Assembly (NCBI GenBank): GCA_029261925.1
Contig: JAJDAJ010000050.1
Coordinates: 45,610-109,609 of the forward strand
Source of the DNA: Deltaproteobacteria bacterium
Lineage (GTDB): Bacteria; Myxococcota_A; UBA9160; SZUA-336
Length of the DNA stretch: 64,000 bases
Direction of reading: 5' to 3'
Shown here: one piece after another, positions 33,996-41,828 of the stretch
Numbering within the stretch: the first letter of the stretch is position 1
Layout of the letters: each line of letters opens with the position of its first letter
Made by a program: the position numbers and the translations under genes
The notes under the pieces: model-generated
The model's database searches: none
What the model saw: the letters and a program-made list of their open reading frames with translations, nothing else
What the model was told of the DNA's origin: nothing

Positions 33996-34631
33996 CTACT
34001 GGGCGCCGTTGCCGCCCCAGAACTTCCACCAGGGCTTCTTGCCCTGGACGCGATCCGCACCGGCCTCGACGTCGTCGTCGTAGGCTTCCTTGATGGCCTT
34101 GCGCTCGTCGCGGCGCTCGCGCATCTCGTCGCCCTTGCCGTGCATCCCGTCGTGCTTGCCGTGCATCTCGTCGCGATGCTTGCTGGACTTCTCACCGTGC
34201 TTCCCGGCCTTGTCGTGGTGCTTGTCGTGCTTCTTCCCGGCCTTGTCGGGGTCGCTGTCGTACTTCCCGGCTCTGTCGCGGTGCTTCTCTGCCCGGCGCT
34301 TCTGCCGGTCGGCGTACTCGTCGAGCTTGTCGCGGTGGAGGTCTGCCTTCTGGTCGTGCCGGGCCGCCTGCTCTGGATCGGACTCACGCAGCTCCTCGGC
34401 GAGCTTCCGGTGCTTCTCGAGCTTCTCGCGGTGAACCTCCGCCATCTCCTCGGGCGAGCGTCGCATGCTCTTGTCGTAGTCATGGGCATCGTCGCGGTGC
34501 TTGCCGGCCTTCTCGTCCATCTTCTCTGCGTGCTCGTCGGCCTCGCCGGAGAGGTGGCCATCGGCGATCGCGAGCGGTGCGCCCGCGAGCAAGGCCAGGC
34601 CGAGGATCAGGGGGAGTGCTGAGCGGTACAT
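33996..34631 (-). CDS. Exported His/Lys/Asp-rich low-complexity protein, 211 aa
   Basis: ATG 34631 with AAGGAG 6 nt upstream. Residues 1-23 form a clear signal peptide (hydrophobic PLILGLALLAGAPLAI, then ADG). The mature part is almost wholly charged, with 17 His and many short KHxDK-like units (EKHRK, KHDKHHDK, SKHRDEMHGKHDGMHGK), and ends in a basic aromatic patch (KKPWWKFWGG). No family recognised. Composition suggests periplasmic metal (Zn/Ni/Cu) buffering or polyanion binding. Divergent from a PEP-CTERM gene. The coding frame is supported by the signal peptide, RBS and charge pattern. Confidence 0.75.
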   Translation of the reverse strand: MYRSALPLILGLALLAGAPLAIADGHLSGEADEHAEKMDEKAGKHRDDAHDYDKSMRRSPEEMAEVHREKLEKHRKLAEELRESDPEQAARHDQKADLHRDKLDEYADRQKRRAEKHRDRAGKYDSDPDKAGKKHDKHHDKAGKHGEKSSKHRDEMHGKHDGMHGKGDEMRERRDERKAIKEAYDDDVEAGADRVQGKKPWWKFWGGNGAQ

Positions 34632-34888
34632 CGGAGCTCCTTCTCGAGCGTTCGCGCGGCCGGCTCCACATGGGGCAGGGACGGCGGACACGGTGAGCCT
34701 ACTGGCTGAAGGGCAGGCCGCCAGCAGGGCGCGCGCAGCGCGGCTGCAGCGCGCGCGCACACGGGTCGCGCAGGCGAGAGGTCGCGCAACCTTTCGGGGG
34801 TCCGGGGGTACATCACTGGGGGAAGGGCTCCGATCGGCGGCGGTGTGTCGCGCGACGGAGCCTCGCAGCCCGCAGGGAGCCGGTACAC

Positions 34889-35530
34889 ATGGACAGCAAG
34901 GATCGACGATCGCTCACGAGGCGCGGCACGCTGGCGGTGGCCGCCGCCGTCGTGCTGGGAACCTCGGACGTGGCAGGCGCCGCGAGCATGTACATCGACA
35001 TGCTCACATCGACGCAGATGCCCGGCATGGCCGATGCACACATGGTCGCCGAGCTGGAGCAGGGCCCCGGCGGTGGATGGACGCCGGGGAGCACGACCGT
35101 ATTCGAGGGCGCGGGACTCGGGGACGGCCTGGTCACGAGCGCGGATCCGCTGGAGTACGTGCACGAGATCCGTCCGGATCTCCGGATCGACTCTGCCTAC
35201 CTGTTCGTCTGGACCGCGGACGACGCCTTCCACGACGGCCTCGAGCAGGTCACCATCGAGCTCGACGGCGAGCTCTTCGGCCGCGGTCCCGCGGGCGGCC
35301 CCTGGGTCGGGAGCCTCTACTCCGGTCGCGTCGAGATCTCGCTGCTCTCCGACGCCGCGCTGCGGGTGGTGATCTCCGAGTCGTTGGGGGGCGACGGTGT
35401 CCGCGACCTGATCGTGCGCGCCTCGGCCCTGGCCGTGCACCACTCGGCCCCGATTCCCGAGCCCGCGTCCGCGCTGCTGTTCGCGGTGGGGGCGGTGATC
35501 GTGGGGAGCGCCGTCCGCCGGCGGGCCTGA
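34889..35530 (+). CDS. PEP-CTERM sorting-domain protein, 213 aa
   Basis: N-terminus LTRRGTLAVAAAVVLGTSDVAGA is a signal peptide with twin Arg, though not the full Tat consensus. C-terminus PIPEPASALLFAVGAVIVGSAVRRRA has the Pro-Glu-Pro motif, a transmembrane segment and an Arg cluster, as recognised by exosortase (EpsH). The mature domain (about 150 residues, DGLEQVTIELDGELFGRG) is beta-rich and not recognised. Members are exported and anchored or released in exopolysaccharide-producing Gram-negatives. No exosortase gene is in the window. The 257 bp upstream shows no clear promoter. Confidence 0.88.
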   Translation: MDSKDRRSLTRRGTLAVAAAVVLGTSDVAGAASMYIDMLTSTQMPGMADAHMVAELEQGPGGGWTPGSTTVFEGAGLGDGLVTSADPLEYVHEIRPDLRIDSAYLFVWTADDAFHDGLEQVTIELDGELFGRGPAGGPWVGSLYSGRVEISLLSDAALRVVISESLGGDGVRDLIVRASALAVHHSAPIPEPASALLFAVGAVIVGSAVRRRA

Positions 35531-35594
35531 GGCCGGGCCCGGACCGCCCGCACGAGGCCGCCGGCCCGGCGCTGGCTCCTCGCGCGACCTCTTG

Positions 35595-35609
35595 TATCAT
35601 GCGCGTGAT
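35595..35609 (+). promoter_or_regulatory. -10 element overlapped by a short inverted repeat (candidate TetR operator)
   Basis: TATCAT (35595-35600) overlaps ATCA-TGCGCG-TGAT (35596-35609), in which six of seven pairs match. It precedes the amidohydrolase-P450-TetR operon, so the TetR protein encoded at 38120 could regulate itself here. Confidence 0.35.
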
Positions 35610-35668
35610 GGAAGTGTCGGCGGCGCCCGGGCGGGCGCCGCCGGGGCTCCGCGCTGGAGGAGGCGGCC

Positions 35669-36853
35669 GTGAGCACGCTCGAGCATCCGGTCTTTGACTG
35701 CGACAACCACTACTACGAGGCGCTCGACGCCTTCACCCGGCACGTGCCGAAGCCGATGCAGCCGCGCTGCGTGCAGTGGGCCGAGATCGATGGCCGGCGC
35801 CACCATGTCGTCGGGGGTCGCCTCAGCCGTGCGGTGGTGAACCCCACCTGGGATCCGATCGCGAAGCCGGGCGCCATGTACGAGTACTTCCGGGGCAACC
35901 CGCGCGGGCTGTCCCCGCTGGAGATGCTCCGCGACCGCGAGCCGCTGCCCGCCGAGTACATGGACCGGGACGCCCGGATCCGCAAGATGGACGAGCAGAG
36001 CCTCGAGTCCGTCTGGCTGTTCCCGACCCTGGGCGTGCTCTACGAGGAGCTGCTCAAGGAGGATCTCGAGGCGGTCCAGGTGCTCTTCCGCGCCTTCAAT
36101 CGCTGGCTCGACGAGGACTGGGGCTGCAATTACCAGGACCGCATCTTCGCCGCGCCGTACATCCCGCTGGGTGACGTCTCGTTCGCCTGTGACGAGCTGG
36201 TTTGGGCGCTCGGCCGCGGCGCGCGCGTGGTCGTGATCCGGCCGGCTGCGGTGTGGACGTCGCACGGCCCGCGCTCGCCGGCCGACCCCGAGTTCGACCC
36301 CTTCTGGGCGCGGGCCTCCGAGGCCGGCGTCACCGTGGTCGTGCACGCCGGCGACTCCGGCTACTCCACCCACGGCTACGTGGAGGACGGCTTCTCGGCG
36401 GGCTTCAGCGGCAAGGGCTACGCCCCATCGATCAAGAGCTTCAACATCGAGCGCGCGGCCTACGACTTCCTGATCACGCTCTGCTACGAGAAGCTCTTCG
36501 AGCGTCACTCGAATCTCCGCGTGGCCTCGGTGGAGAACGGCTCCGAGTTCCTGTCCGACCTGTTCCGGAAGCTGGACCAGACCAGGAACCGCATGCCTGG
36601 CTACTACCAGGAGGACCCGAGCCTGCTGTTCCGCGAGCACGTCTGGATCAACCCGTTCTGGGAGGACGACGTGAACGAGACGGCGCGCTACATGGGCGCC
36701 GACCGGGTGATCTTCGGCAGCGACTGGCCGCACATCGAGGGCCTGCCGCAGCCGCTGGACTACCTGCCCGAGCTGCAGAAGTTCGATCACGACGCGCGCC
36801 GCCGGATCCTCTACGACAACACCCAGGACCTCAACACCCTGCGACCGGCCTGA
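35669..36853 (+). CDS. Amidohydrolase-2 family metal-dependent hydrolase/decarboxylase, 394 aa
   Basis: GTG 35669 has GGAGG upstream. FDCDNHYYE is the strand-1 metal motif (DxxxH variant), VVVIRPAAV precedes a central HAGDSGYS with a metal His, and RVIFGSDWPHIEG near the C-terminus provides the catalytic Asp. Length fits ACMSD-like or 4-oxalomesaconate-type enzymes. First gene of a three-gene operon with a cytochrome P450 and a TetR regulator, so its substrate is probably the inducer or the P450 product. Confidence 0.93.
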   Translation: MSTLEHPVFDCDNHYYEALDAFTRHVPKPMQPRCVQWAEIDGRRHHVVGGRLSRAVVNPTWDPIAKPGAMYEYFRGNPRGLSPLEMLRDREPLPAEYMDRDARIRKMDEQSLESVWLFPTLGVLYEELLKEDLEAVQVLFRAFNRWLDEDWGCNYQDRIFAAPYIPLGDVSFACDELVWALGRGARVVVIRPAAVWTSHGPRSPADPEFDPFWARASEAGVTVVVHAGDSGYSTHGYVEDGFSAGFSGKGYAPSIKSFNIERAAYDFLITLCYEKLFERHSNLRVASVENGSEFLSDLFRKLDQTRNRMPGYYQEDPSLLFREHVWINPFWEDDVNETARYMGADRVIFGSDWPHIEGLPQPLDYLPELQKFDHDARRRILYDNTQDLNTLRPA

Positions 36854-36872
36854 GCCGGAGTCCGGAGACATC

Positions 36873-38123
36873 ATGACCTCCGCAGCGCCGCTGCCGGGCG
36901 AGGCCCGGATGGTCGAGCCCGACCTGTACGCCGGCAGTGGCTACCCGCACGAGACCTGGACGACGCTGCGTCGCGAGGCCCCGGTGCGCTGGGTGGAGCG
37001 CGAGCACGACCCGTTCTGGGCACTGACCCGCCACGCCGACATCGTGCAGGTCGGCCGCCAGCCCGAGCTCTTCCTGAACGCACCGCTGCTGGTGATCCCG
37101 GAGGCGGCGCGGCGCGATCGCGACTTCGAGCCGCCGCCGACGTTGATCCAGATGGATCCGCCCGAGCACGGGCTGCAGCGACGCATCATCGCCAGGCGTT
37201 TCAAGCCCGGCGCCCTGCGCCGCATGCACGCCGACATCGAGCGGATCGCGCGCGAGATCGTCGAGAGCCTGCTCGACGAGGGCGAGGAAGGCGAGGTCGA
37301 CTTCGTCGAGAAGGTCTCGGCGCCGCTGCCGATCGCCGTGATCGCGTGGCTGCTGGGCGTGCCGCGCTCCGACTGGCCGCTGCTCTTCGACTGGACCAAC
37401 CGCATCATCGGCGCGAGCGATCCGGAGTACCAGCGCGAGGGCGAGGCCGCGGGCGCCACCGCGAGCGGCGCCATGATGGAGCTGTTCCAGTACTTCACCG
37501 AGCTGGTCGAGACCAGGCGCCGCAAGCCGGAGGACGATCTCGTCACGGTGTTCACGCAGGCCGAGGTCGACGGGCGACGGCTCGAGCCGATGGAGATCCT
37601 CTCCTGGTGCAACATCATCGTGGTCGCGGGCAACGAGACGACTCGCAATGCCACCAGCGGCGGCATGCTCGCGCTGATCGAGCACCCCGACCAGCTGCAC
37701 AAGATCCAGGCGGATCCGTCGCTGCTCCGCCCCGGGATCGAGGAGATCCTGCGCTGGACCTCGCCGATCATCCACTTCGCGCGCACGGCGAGCGAGGATA
37801 CGGAGCTTCGCGGCCAGAAGATCCGCAAGGGGGACCGCCTGGCGCTCTTCTACCCGTCGGCCAACCGCGACGAGGAGGTCTTCGACGACCCCTTCCGCTT
37901 CGACGTCACGCGCCATCCCAACCGGCACCTGGCGTTCGGGATCGGCGAGCACTTCTGTGCGGGCGCGCACGTGGCGCGGCTCGAGCTCGAGATGGCCTAC
38001 CGCTACCTGCTGCCGCGCATCGAGCACATCGAGCTGGCGGGCGACGTGCAGCGGCTGCACTCGAACCTGGTGGGAGGGATCAAGCACCTGCCGGTGCGCT
38101 ACCGGCTGAAGCCCGTCGCATGA
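36873..38123 (+). CDS. Cytochrome P450, 416 aa
   Basis: The heme-binding loop is [20 protein letters not shown], with Cys362 as thiolate ligand. The I-helix reads [17 protein letters not shown] with the acid-threonine pair, and the K-helix ExxR is EILRW. Soluble class I bacterial type, similar to CYP107/125/142-like enzymes that hydroxylate hydrophobic substrates; redox partners are not in the window. 19 nt after the amidohydrolase and in an ATGA overlap with the TetR gene. Confidence 0.95.
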   Translation: MTSAAPLPGEARMVEPDLYAGSGYPHETWTTLRREAPVRWVEREHDPFWALTRHADIVQVGRQPELFLNAPLLVIPEAARRDRDFEPPPTLIQMDPPEHGLQRRIIARRFKPGALRRMHADIERIAREIVESLLDEGEEGEVDFVEKVSAPLPIAVIAWLLGVPRSDWPLLFDWTNRIIGASDPEYQREGEAAGATASGAMMELFQYFTELVETRRRKPEDDLVTVFTQAEVDGRRLEPMEILSWCNIIVVAGNETTRNATSGGMLALIEHPDQLHKIQADPSLLRPGIEEILRWTSPIIHFARTASEDTELRGQKIRKGDRLALFYPSANRDEEVFDDPFRFDVTRHPNRHLAFGIGEHFCAGAHVARLELEMAYRYLLPRIEHIELAGDVQRLHSNLVGGIKHLPVRYRLKPVA

Positions 38124-38722
38124 CCGGCGGCGCGGCACCGGTGCGGCGTTCGCAGGCCGAGCGCCGCGCGGAGACGCGAGACAAGGTGCTGCGCGCCACC
38201 GCCGACTGCCTGGCGGAGCTCGGCTTCGCGGCGACCACCGTGGCGGCGGTGGCCGAGCGCGCCGGCGTGACCTGGGGCGCGATCCAGCACCAGTTCCCGG
38301 ACAAGGACGCGATCCTCGACGCCGTGCTCGAGGCCTCCTTGCACGACTTCGAGACCCTGCTGTCCGGGGCCAGCGAGGCGCCGGCCCGCGTCGAGGCCCG
38401 GGCGGCGGCGTTCGTGCAGCGCTGCGGCTGGCTGCTCCGCGAGGGCAGCTACCGCGCCTTCATCGAGATCCAGCACCAGCGGCGCCACGATCCGCGCGGC
38501 GCCGACCGCGCCGCGGAGCGCAGCGTGGACCGGATCTGGTCGGTGGTCTTCGGCGACCTCGGCCTGCCCGCGGAGGCGCTCGCGGAGGCCCGCCGCTTCA
38601 GCTTCGCGTCGCTGTACGGGATCAGCGGCGAGGCCACGCTCTACCCGCAGGTGGACCGGGCCGGCGACCAGCTCGAGACCCTCGAGCGCGTGCTGCGCGC
38701 GCTGCTGCGCGGCGTGCTCTAG
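38120..38722 (+). CDS. TetR/AcrR-family transcriptional regulator, 200 aa
   Basis: ATG 38120 in an ATGA overlap. [57 protein letters not shown] (residues ~16-72) is a textbook TetR helix-turn-helix domain. The C-terminal ligand domain has an unremarkable helical pattern. Genetic position makes it the local repressor for the amidohydrolase-P450 operon; an inverted repeat over the -10 at 35595 is a candidate site. Confidence 0.95.
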   Translation: MTGGAAPVRRSQAERRAETRDKVLRATADCLAELGFAATTVAAVAERAGVTWGAIQHQFPDKDAILDAVLEASLHDFETLLSGASEAPARVEARAAAFVQRCGWLLREGSYRAFIEIQHQRRHDPRGADRAAERSVDRIWSVVFGDLGLPAEALAEARRFSFASLYGISGEATLYPQVDRAGDQLETLERVLRALLRGVL

Positions 38723-38757
38723 CAGGCTGCCAGAGCGGGAGGGGTCGGGGCCGCGCC

Positions 38758-38786
38758 TTGACCGCGGGCGGGCAGGCACCAACAAT
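38758..38786 (+). promoter_or_regulatory. Leaderless-type promoter of the hydroxyisobutyrate-dehydrogenase-like gene
   Basis: TTGACC (38758-38763), 17-nt spacer, AACAAT (38781-38786), then 7 nt to ATG 38794. The TTG of this -35 is also an in-frame potential start codon, but the promoter argues that translation starts at 38794. Confidence 0.6.
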
Positions 38787-38793
38787 CGCCGCG

Positions 38794-39726
38794 ATGGGCG
38801 AGGTCGCGCGCGCGGAGCCGGGCAGGACCCGGATCGGCTGGATCGGCACGGGGGTGATGGGCGCGCCCATGTGCGGCCACCTGATGGAGGCCGGCTTCCC
38901 GGCCACGGTCACCACCCGCAGCCGAGAGCGCGCCCGGGGGCTGCTCGAGCGTGGAGCGGTCTGGGCAGACACGCCGGCCGCCGTGGCGGCGCGGAGCGAC
39001 GTGATCTTCAGCATGGTCGGCTACCCCGACGACGTGCGCGAGGTCGTGCTCGGACCGGACGGCGCGCTGGAAGGCTGCGCTCCGGGTGCGGTGCTCGTCG
39101 ACATGACCACCAGCCGGCCGAGCCTCGCCGGGGAGATCGCCCGGGCCGCGGAGCTCCGCGGTGTGCACGCCCTCGATGCGCCGGTGTCGGGGGGGGAGGG
39201 GGGCGCGCGGGCGGGCACGCTGTCGATCATGATCGGCGGAGAGGCCGGCGCCGTGGCGGCACTGGACCTCTGCTGGCGAGCGCTGGGCGCCACGGTGGTG
39301 CGCCAGGGCGGGCCGGGTACGGGCCAGCACGCGAAGATGGTCAACCAGACGCTGATCGCGAGCGCGCTGGTCGGCGTCTGCGAGGCGCTGCTGTACGCGC
39401 AGCGCGCCGGACTGGACCCGGAGCGCGTGCTCGAGTCCGTCGGTGCGGGCGCAGCGGGGAGCTGGCAGCTCGCGAACCTGGGCCCGCGCATGCTGGCGTC
39501 GGACTGGAAGGCCGGGTTCTACGTCGAGCACTTCCTGAAGGACCTGAGCATCGCCCTGGACGAGTCCGCCCGTATCGGGCTCGCGCTGCCGGGCCTGGCG
39601 CTGGCGCGGCGGCTGGTCGAGGCGCTGGTGGAGCAGGGTCACGGACGTTCCGGTACCCAGGCGCTGGTGCTCGCGCTGGCGTCGCTCTCGGACCTGGACT
39701 GGCCGCCGGCGCCCGTCCCGCGGTAG
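38794..39726 (+). CDS. 3-hydroxyisobutyrate dehydrogenase-like NAD(P)-dependent oxidoreductase, 310 aa
   Basis: [22 protein letters not shown] is the GxGxMGxxM dinucleotide motif, [22 protein letters not shown] the substrate-binding motif and [15 protein letters not shown] carries the catalytic Lys; ending [19 protein letters not shown] is the usual C-terminal helix. Oxidises beta-hydroxy acids to semialdehydes. Start at ATG 38794 because a promoter ends 7 nt upstream and the Rossmann strand starts about 18 residues later. Converges on the 39742 gene. Confidence 0.92.
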   Translation: MGEVARAEPGRTRIGWIGTGVMGAPMCGHLMEAGFPATVTTRSRERARGLLERGAVWADTPAAVAARSDVIFSMVGYPDDVREVVLGPDGALEGCAPGAVLVDMTTSRPSLAGEIARAAELRGVHALDAPVSGGEGGARAGTLSIMIGGEAGAVAALDLCWRALGATVVRQGGPGTGQHAKMVNQTLIASALVGVCEALLYAQRAGLDPERVLESVGAGAAGSWQLANLGPRMLASDWKAGFYVEHFLKDLSIALDESARIGLALPGLALARRLVEALVEQGHGRSGTQALVLALASLSDLDWPPAPVPR

Positions 39727-39746
39727 CCGCGCCGGGCGCGCCTACC
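39722..39746. terminator. Hairpin spanning both stop codons of convergent genes 39726/39742
   Basis: GGTAG pairs with CTACC and GCGC/C with G/GCGC inside, ten pairs with one C-C mismatch and a 3-nt loop. TAG and CTA of the two genes lie within the outer stem. No U-tract. Confidence 0.4.
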
Positions 39747-40176
39747 AGTCGCCGCGGTTGTCCACGCGCAGGCGCGTCAGCCGCACGCTGGCGATGCGCC
39801 AGCGGCCGTCGTCGCAGCGCCGGTAGGTCTCGTGGTAGTGGCCGTAGCCCTTGAGGTCCTGCTCGCGGCCCCAGGTCACGTAGTCGTACATGGCCCAGAT
39901 ACCGCGCGCGTCGTCCGGCCCGGTGATCTCGATCTCGGGCATGTGCCCGTGGTGCGTGGTGGTGGCGCTGCCGAGCACCTTGCTCACGTACGCGACGATC
40001 GCCTCGCGCCCCTCGAGGTGGGTCTCGGGAACCCCGCCGCCGCTCTCGACGTCCATCTCGCAGCCGGTCGTGAACACGTCGCCCCAGGCGTCCCACTGCC
40101 GCGTGTCCATCAGCCGGAAATAGCGCGCCTTGAGCTGCTTGATCTGCTCGATGTCCACCAGGTCGTCGGCCTTCAT
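39742..40176 (-). CDS. NTF2-like/SnoaL-fold protein, 144 aa
   Basis: VDIEQIKQLKARYFRLMDTRQWDAWGDVFTTGCEMDVESGGGV is the SnoaL_4 opening, followed by GREAIVAYVSKVLGSATTTHHGHMPEIEI and a C-terminal ARGIWAMYDYVTWGREQDLKGYGHYHETYRRCDDGRWRIASVRL. His-rich TTHHGHMP is the usual active-pocket region in scytalone-dehydratase-like proteins. Third gene of a minus-strand group with two small alpha/beta-barrel proteins (10 nt gap upstream). Confidence 0.87.
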   Translation of the reverse strand: MKADDLVDIEQIKQLKARYFRLMDTRQWDAWGDVFTTGCEMDVESGGGVPETHLEGREAIVAYVSKVLGSATTTHHGHMPEIEITGPDDARGIWAMYDYVTWGREQDLKGYGHYHETYRRCDDGRWRIASVRLTRLRVDNRGDW

Positions 40177-40186
40177 GCGGGGCTCC

Positions 40187-40507
40187 TCACTTCAGCGGCG
40201 AGAAGGCCGCGGGGGTCGCGAAGCGCCGGTGGCCCCAGCGGATCAGCCGGCCGCGCAGCTCCCACCAGGCCGGGCTGGCCGGGTCGAGGATCGCCTTCTG
40301 CCGCGCGGCGTCCCAGGCGCCCCAGTCGGGCACGGTGCAGACCGTGGTCACGCGCACGTCGAGACCGATCCCCGGTGCGGTGTGCCAGCACGAGACCAGC
40401 TCCATGCCGTGGTCCGCGAGCCGCGGGCGCCAGAGCTCGTCGAGGCCCTGGAGGTACGCCGGCAGGTCGGACGACGCGACGTCGACCTCCTCGATCACGT
40501 AGAGCAT
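40187..40507 (-). CDS. Small dimeric alpha/beta-barrel protein (NIPSNAP-like), 106 aa
   Basis: MLYVIEEVDVASSDLPAYLQGLDELWRPRLADHGMELVSCWHTAPGIGLDVRVTTVCTVPDWGAWDAARQ matches one ferredoxin-like barrel unit: strand, helix, two strands with W-D-A-x-x. ATG 40507 overlaps the upstream gene by 1 nt (TGATG). Function unknown; related proteins bind or modify small lipophilic compounds. Confidence 0.75.
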   Translation of the reverse strand: MLYVIEEVDVASSDLPAYLQGLDELWRPRLADHGMELVSCWHTAPGIGLDVRVTTVCTVPDWGAWDAARQKAILDPASPAWWELRGRLIRWGHRRFATPAAFSPLK

Positions 40508-41157
40508 CAGGCCGCGCCCGCCGGCTCGATGGTCCAGTACAGCTCGCAGTGCGCGGTCACGCCGGGCAGTCCCGTGCGCTCGGCGCGGATCAGCTCCGAG
40601 TCGCCGTCGAGGTAGGCACGCAGCCCCGCGTCGTCGTCGAAGACCTGCTCCCAGATGTGCGTCCACACGCCCGGGAACCACTCCTCGCCCATCTCGTTCA
40701 CGCCGACCACCGACAGGCGCATCCCGGGCACGGCGTCCGCCGCCCCGGCGAGCCGCTCCAGCAGGGTACGGGCCGCGGCCGGCTCCACGCGCAGGGCCAG
40801 CAGGCGGCGCACGCCGCTGTCCGCGGCGAAGCGGACGGCCCCGTCGACCGGGTAGCCGATCAGTCCCGTGCCGGGCTCCACCTCACCGGTGATGCAGCCG
40901 GGGTCGTCCGGTGACAGGAAGTCGTCGAGTCGTGAGATGTGGAAGGGGTGGTGCATGTAGCGCTGGTAGGCCGCGGCGTCGGCGTACGCGTGCTCCCAGA
41001 CCAGGTCCACCGCGGCGTCGGAGCGGTTGTGGCCCAGCGCGGAGCAGAGCACCTCGGGGATGTAGCGCGCGCAGTCGCGCAGGGCGGTCTCGAGCGCGTC
41101 GACGCGCTCGCGGGGAACGTCCGCGGGAATCCGGTAGCACTCGAGTCGTCGCAGCAT
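40507..41157 (-). CDS. Stress-responsive (Dabb/EthD-like) alpha/beta-barrel protein, 216 aa
   Basis: RLECYRIPADVPRERVDALETALRDCARYIPEVLCSALGHNRSDAAVDLVWEHAYADAAAYQRYMHHPFHISRLDDFL is a Dabb domain, with the conserved Y-x-x-H-P-x-H. A second half (RRLLALRVEPAAARTLLERLAGAADAVPGMRLSVVGVNEM) repeats the fold, so the chain is an intramolecular dimer. ATG 41157 stands 6 nt after a promoter -10 and has no Shine-Dalgarno. Divergent from the selenoprotein operon. Confidence 0.8.
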   Translation of the reverse strand: MLRRLECYRIPADVPRERVDALETALRDCARYIPEVLCSALGHNRSDAAVDLVWEHAYADAAAYQRYMHHPFHISRLDDFLSPDDPGCITGEVEPGTGLIGYPVDGAVRFAADSGVRRLLALRVEPAAARTLLERLAGAADAVPGMRLSVVGVNEMGEEWFPGVWTHIWEQVFDDDAGLRAYLDGDSELIRAERTGLPGVTAHCELYWTIEPAGAA

Positions 41158-41163
41158 GCCGCC

Positions 41164-41192
41164 ATTTGACGCCGTCGCGCCGCGCCCTGCAA
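41164..41192 (-). promoter_or_regulatory. Leaderless-type promoter of the Dabb-like gene
   Basis: Minus strand TTGCAG (41192-41187), 17-nt spacer, TCAAAT (41169-41164), 6 nt, ATG 41157. Confidence 0.55.
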
Positions 41193-41207
41193 GTCCGACC
41201 GGGCGCC

Positions 41208-41237
41208 TTGACAGACGAGCGGCACCCTGCGAACCAT
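41208..41237 (+). promoter_or_regulatory. Candidate promoter of the selenoprotein operon
   Basis: TTGACA (41208-41213), a perfect -35, with AACCAT (41232-41237) 18 nt downstream as weak -10. GGGAGG at about 41242-41248 precedes ATG 41256. Confidence 0.4.
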
Positions 41238-41255
41238 GGTGAGGGAGGTTCAGCA

Positions 41256-41828
41256 ATGGAATTCGTGGCCAAGGTGGATCACGGGGCCCTGCCGGCAGAG
41301 ATCCAGCAGGCGTTCTTCGGCCTGATCCAGGCGCTCTGGAAGCACGGCACCCTCGACCCGCAGATCAAGGAGCTCGTCCGCATGCGCTCGGCGACCCTCG
41401 CCGACTGCAAGCAGTGACAGATCTCTCGTACTGCTGAGGGTCAGCAGGCAGGATTGACCAACGAGAAGATCTCGAAGGTCCGGGACTTCGAGCGCTCCGA
41501 CCTCTCGGAGCGCGAGAAGATGGCGCTGCGCTACGCGGACGCCCTCAAGTACGACCCGCAGTCGGTCACCGAGGCGTTCCTGGAGCAGCTCAAGTCACAC
41601 TTCACCGACGCGCAGATCTGCGAGATCGGCTACGTGATGATGGCGTACGGGGGGGCGCACAACTTCCTGTCGTCGATCAAGGAGCGGGTGATCGACGACG
41701 ACGGAAACGACATCTCCGATGCGACGGGCTTCCCGATCGTCTTCCACACCATGGAAGCCCGCAGCGAGTGGCAGAGCCCGGAGGAGGCGAGTCCCGACGG
41801 GCCCCTCCCGGCGCGCGCGGGGTCGTGA
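41256..41828 (+). CDS. AhpD-like/carboxymuconolactone decarboxylase-family selenoprotein, 190 aa with Sec54
   Basis: Two open segments in the same frame, 41256-41414 and 41418-41828, are separated only by TGA 41415-41417. Read through, the chain aligns with the AhpD/CMD fold: LVRMRSATLADCKQ-U-QISRTAEGQQAGLTNEKISKVRDF. Cys51-Lys-Gln-Sec54 replaces the catalytic CxxC; CxxU AhpD-like selenoproteins are a known class. Downstream SEREKMALRYADAL and the conserved EIGYVMMAYGGAHNFL helix (His about residue 130) complete the domain. A 7-bp hairpin follows the TGA at SECIS distance. Probable thiol-based peroxidase/reductase; first gene of an operon with thioesterase and hydratase. Confidence 0.87.
41415..41447 (+). 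promoter_or_regulatory. UGA (Sec) codon with bacterial SECIS-like hairpin
   Basis: TGA 41415-41417; 20 nt later the apical loop GGG (41438-41440) of stem CTGCTGA (41431-41437) / TCAGCAG (41441-41447), seven perfect pairs. Bacterial SECIS elements need a short apical loop starting with G about 16-37 nt after UGA, which this meets. Confidence 0.8.

Noticed and set aside
34632..34888. Promoter or sigma-54-type site between the His-rich and PEP-CTERM genes
   Set aside because: I looked for GG-N10-GC and TTG-N17-(-10) patterns and found none convincing in this 257-bp gap.
2044..36853. The three amidohydrolase_2 genes as recent duplicates
   Set aside because: They differ in length (500, 289, 394 aa), in metal motifs (DADGHF, degraded, DCDNHY) and in operon partners, so they look like separate acquisitions.
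39190..39210. G-rich run in the hydroxyisobutyrate-dehydrogenase-like gene (possible phase-variable tract or G-quadruplex)
   Set aside because: It encodes the conserved Gly-rich [10 protein letters not shown] motif and is interrupted by A; no reason to assume contingency control.
41454..41828. A separate gene starting at TTG 41454 (MTNEKISKVRDF...)
   Set aside because: The same frame contains the missing N-terminal half of the CMD fold directly upstream, separated only by TGA 41415; there is no RBS before 41454 and the restart would remove the redox motif.
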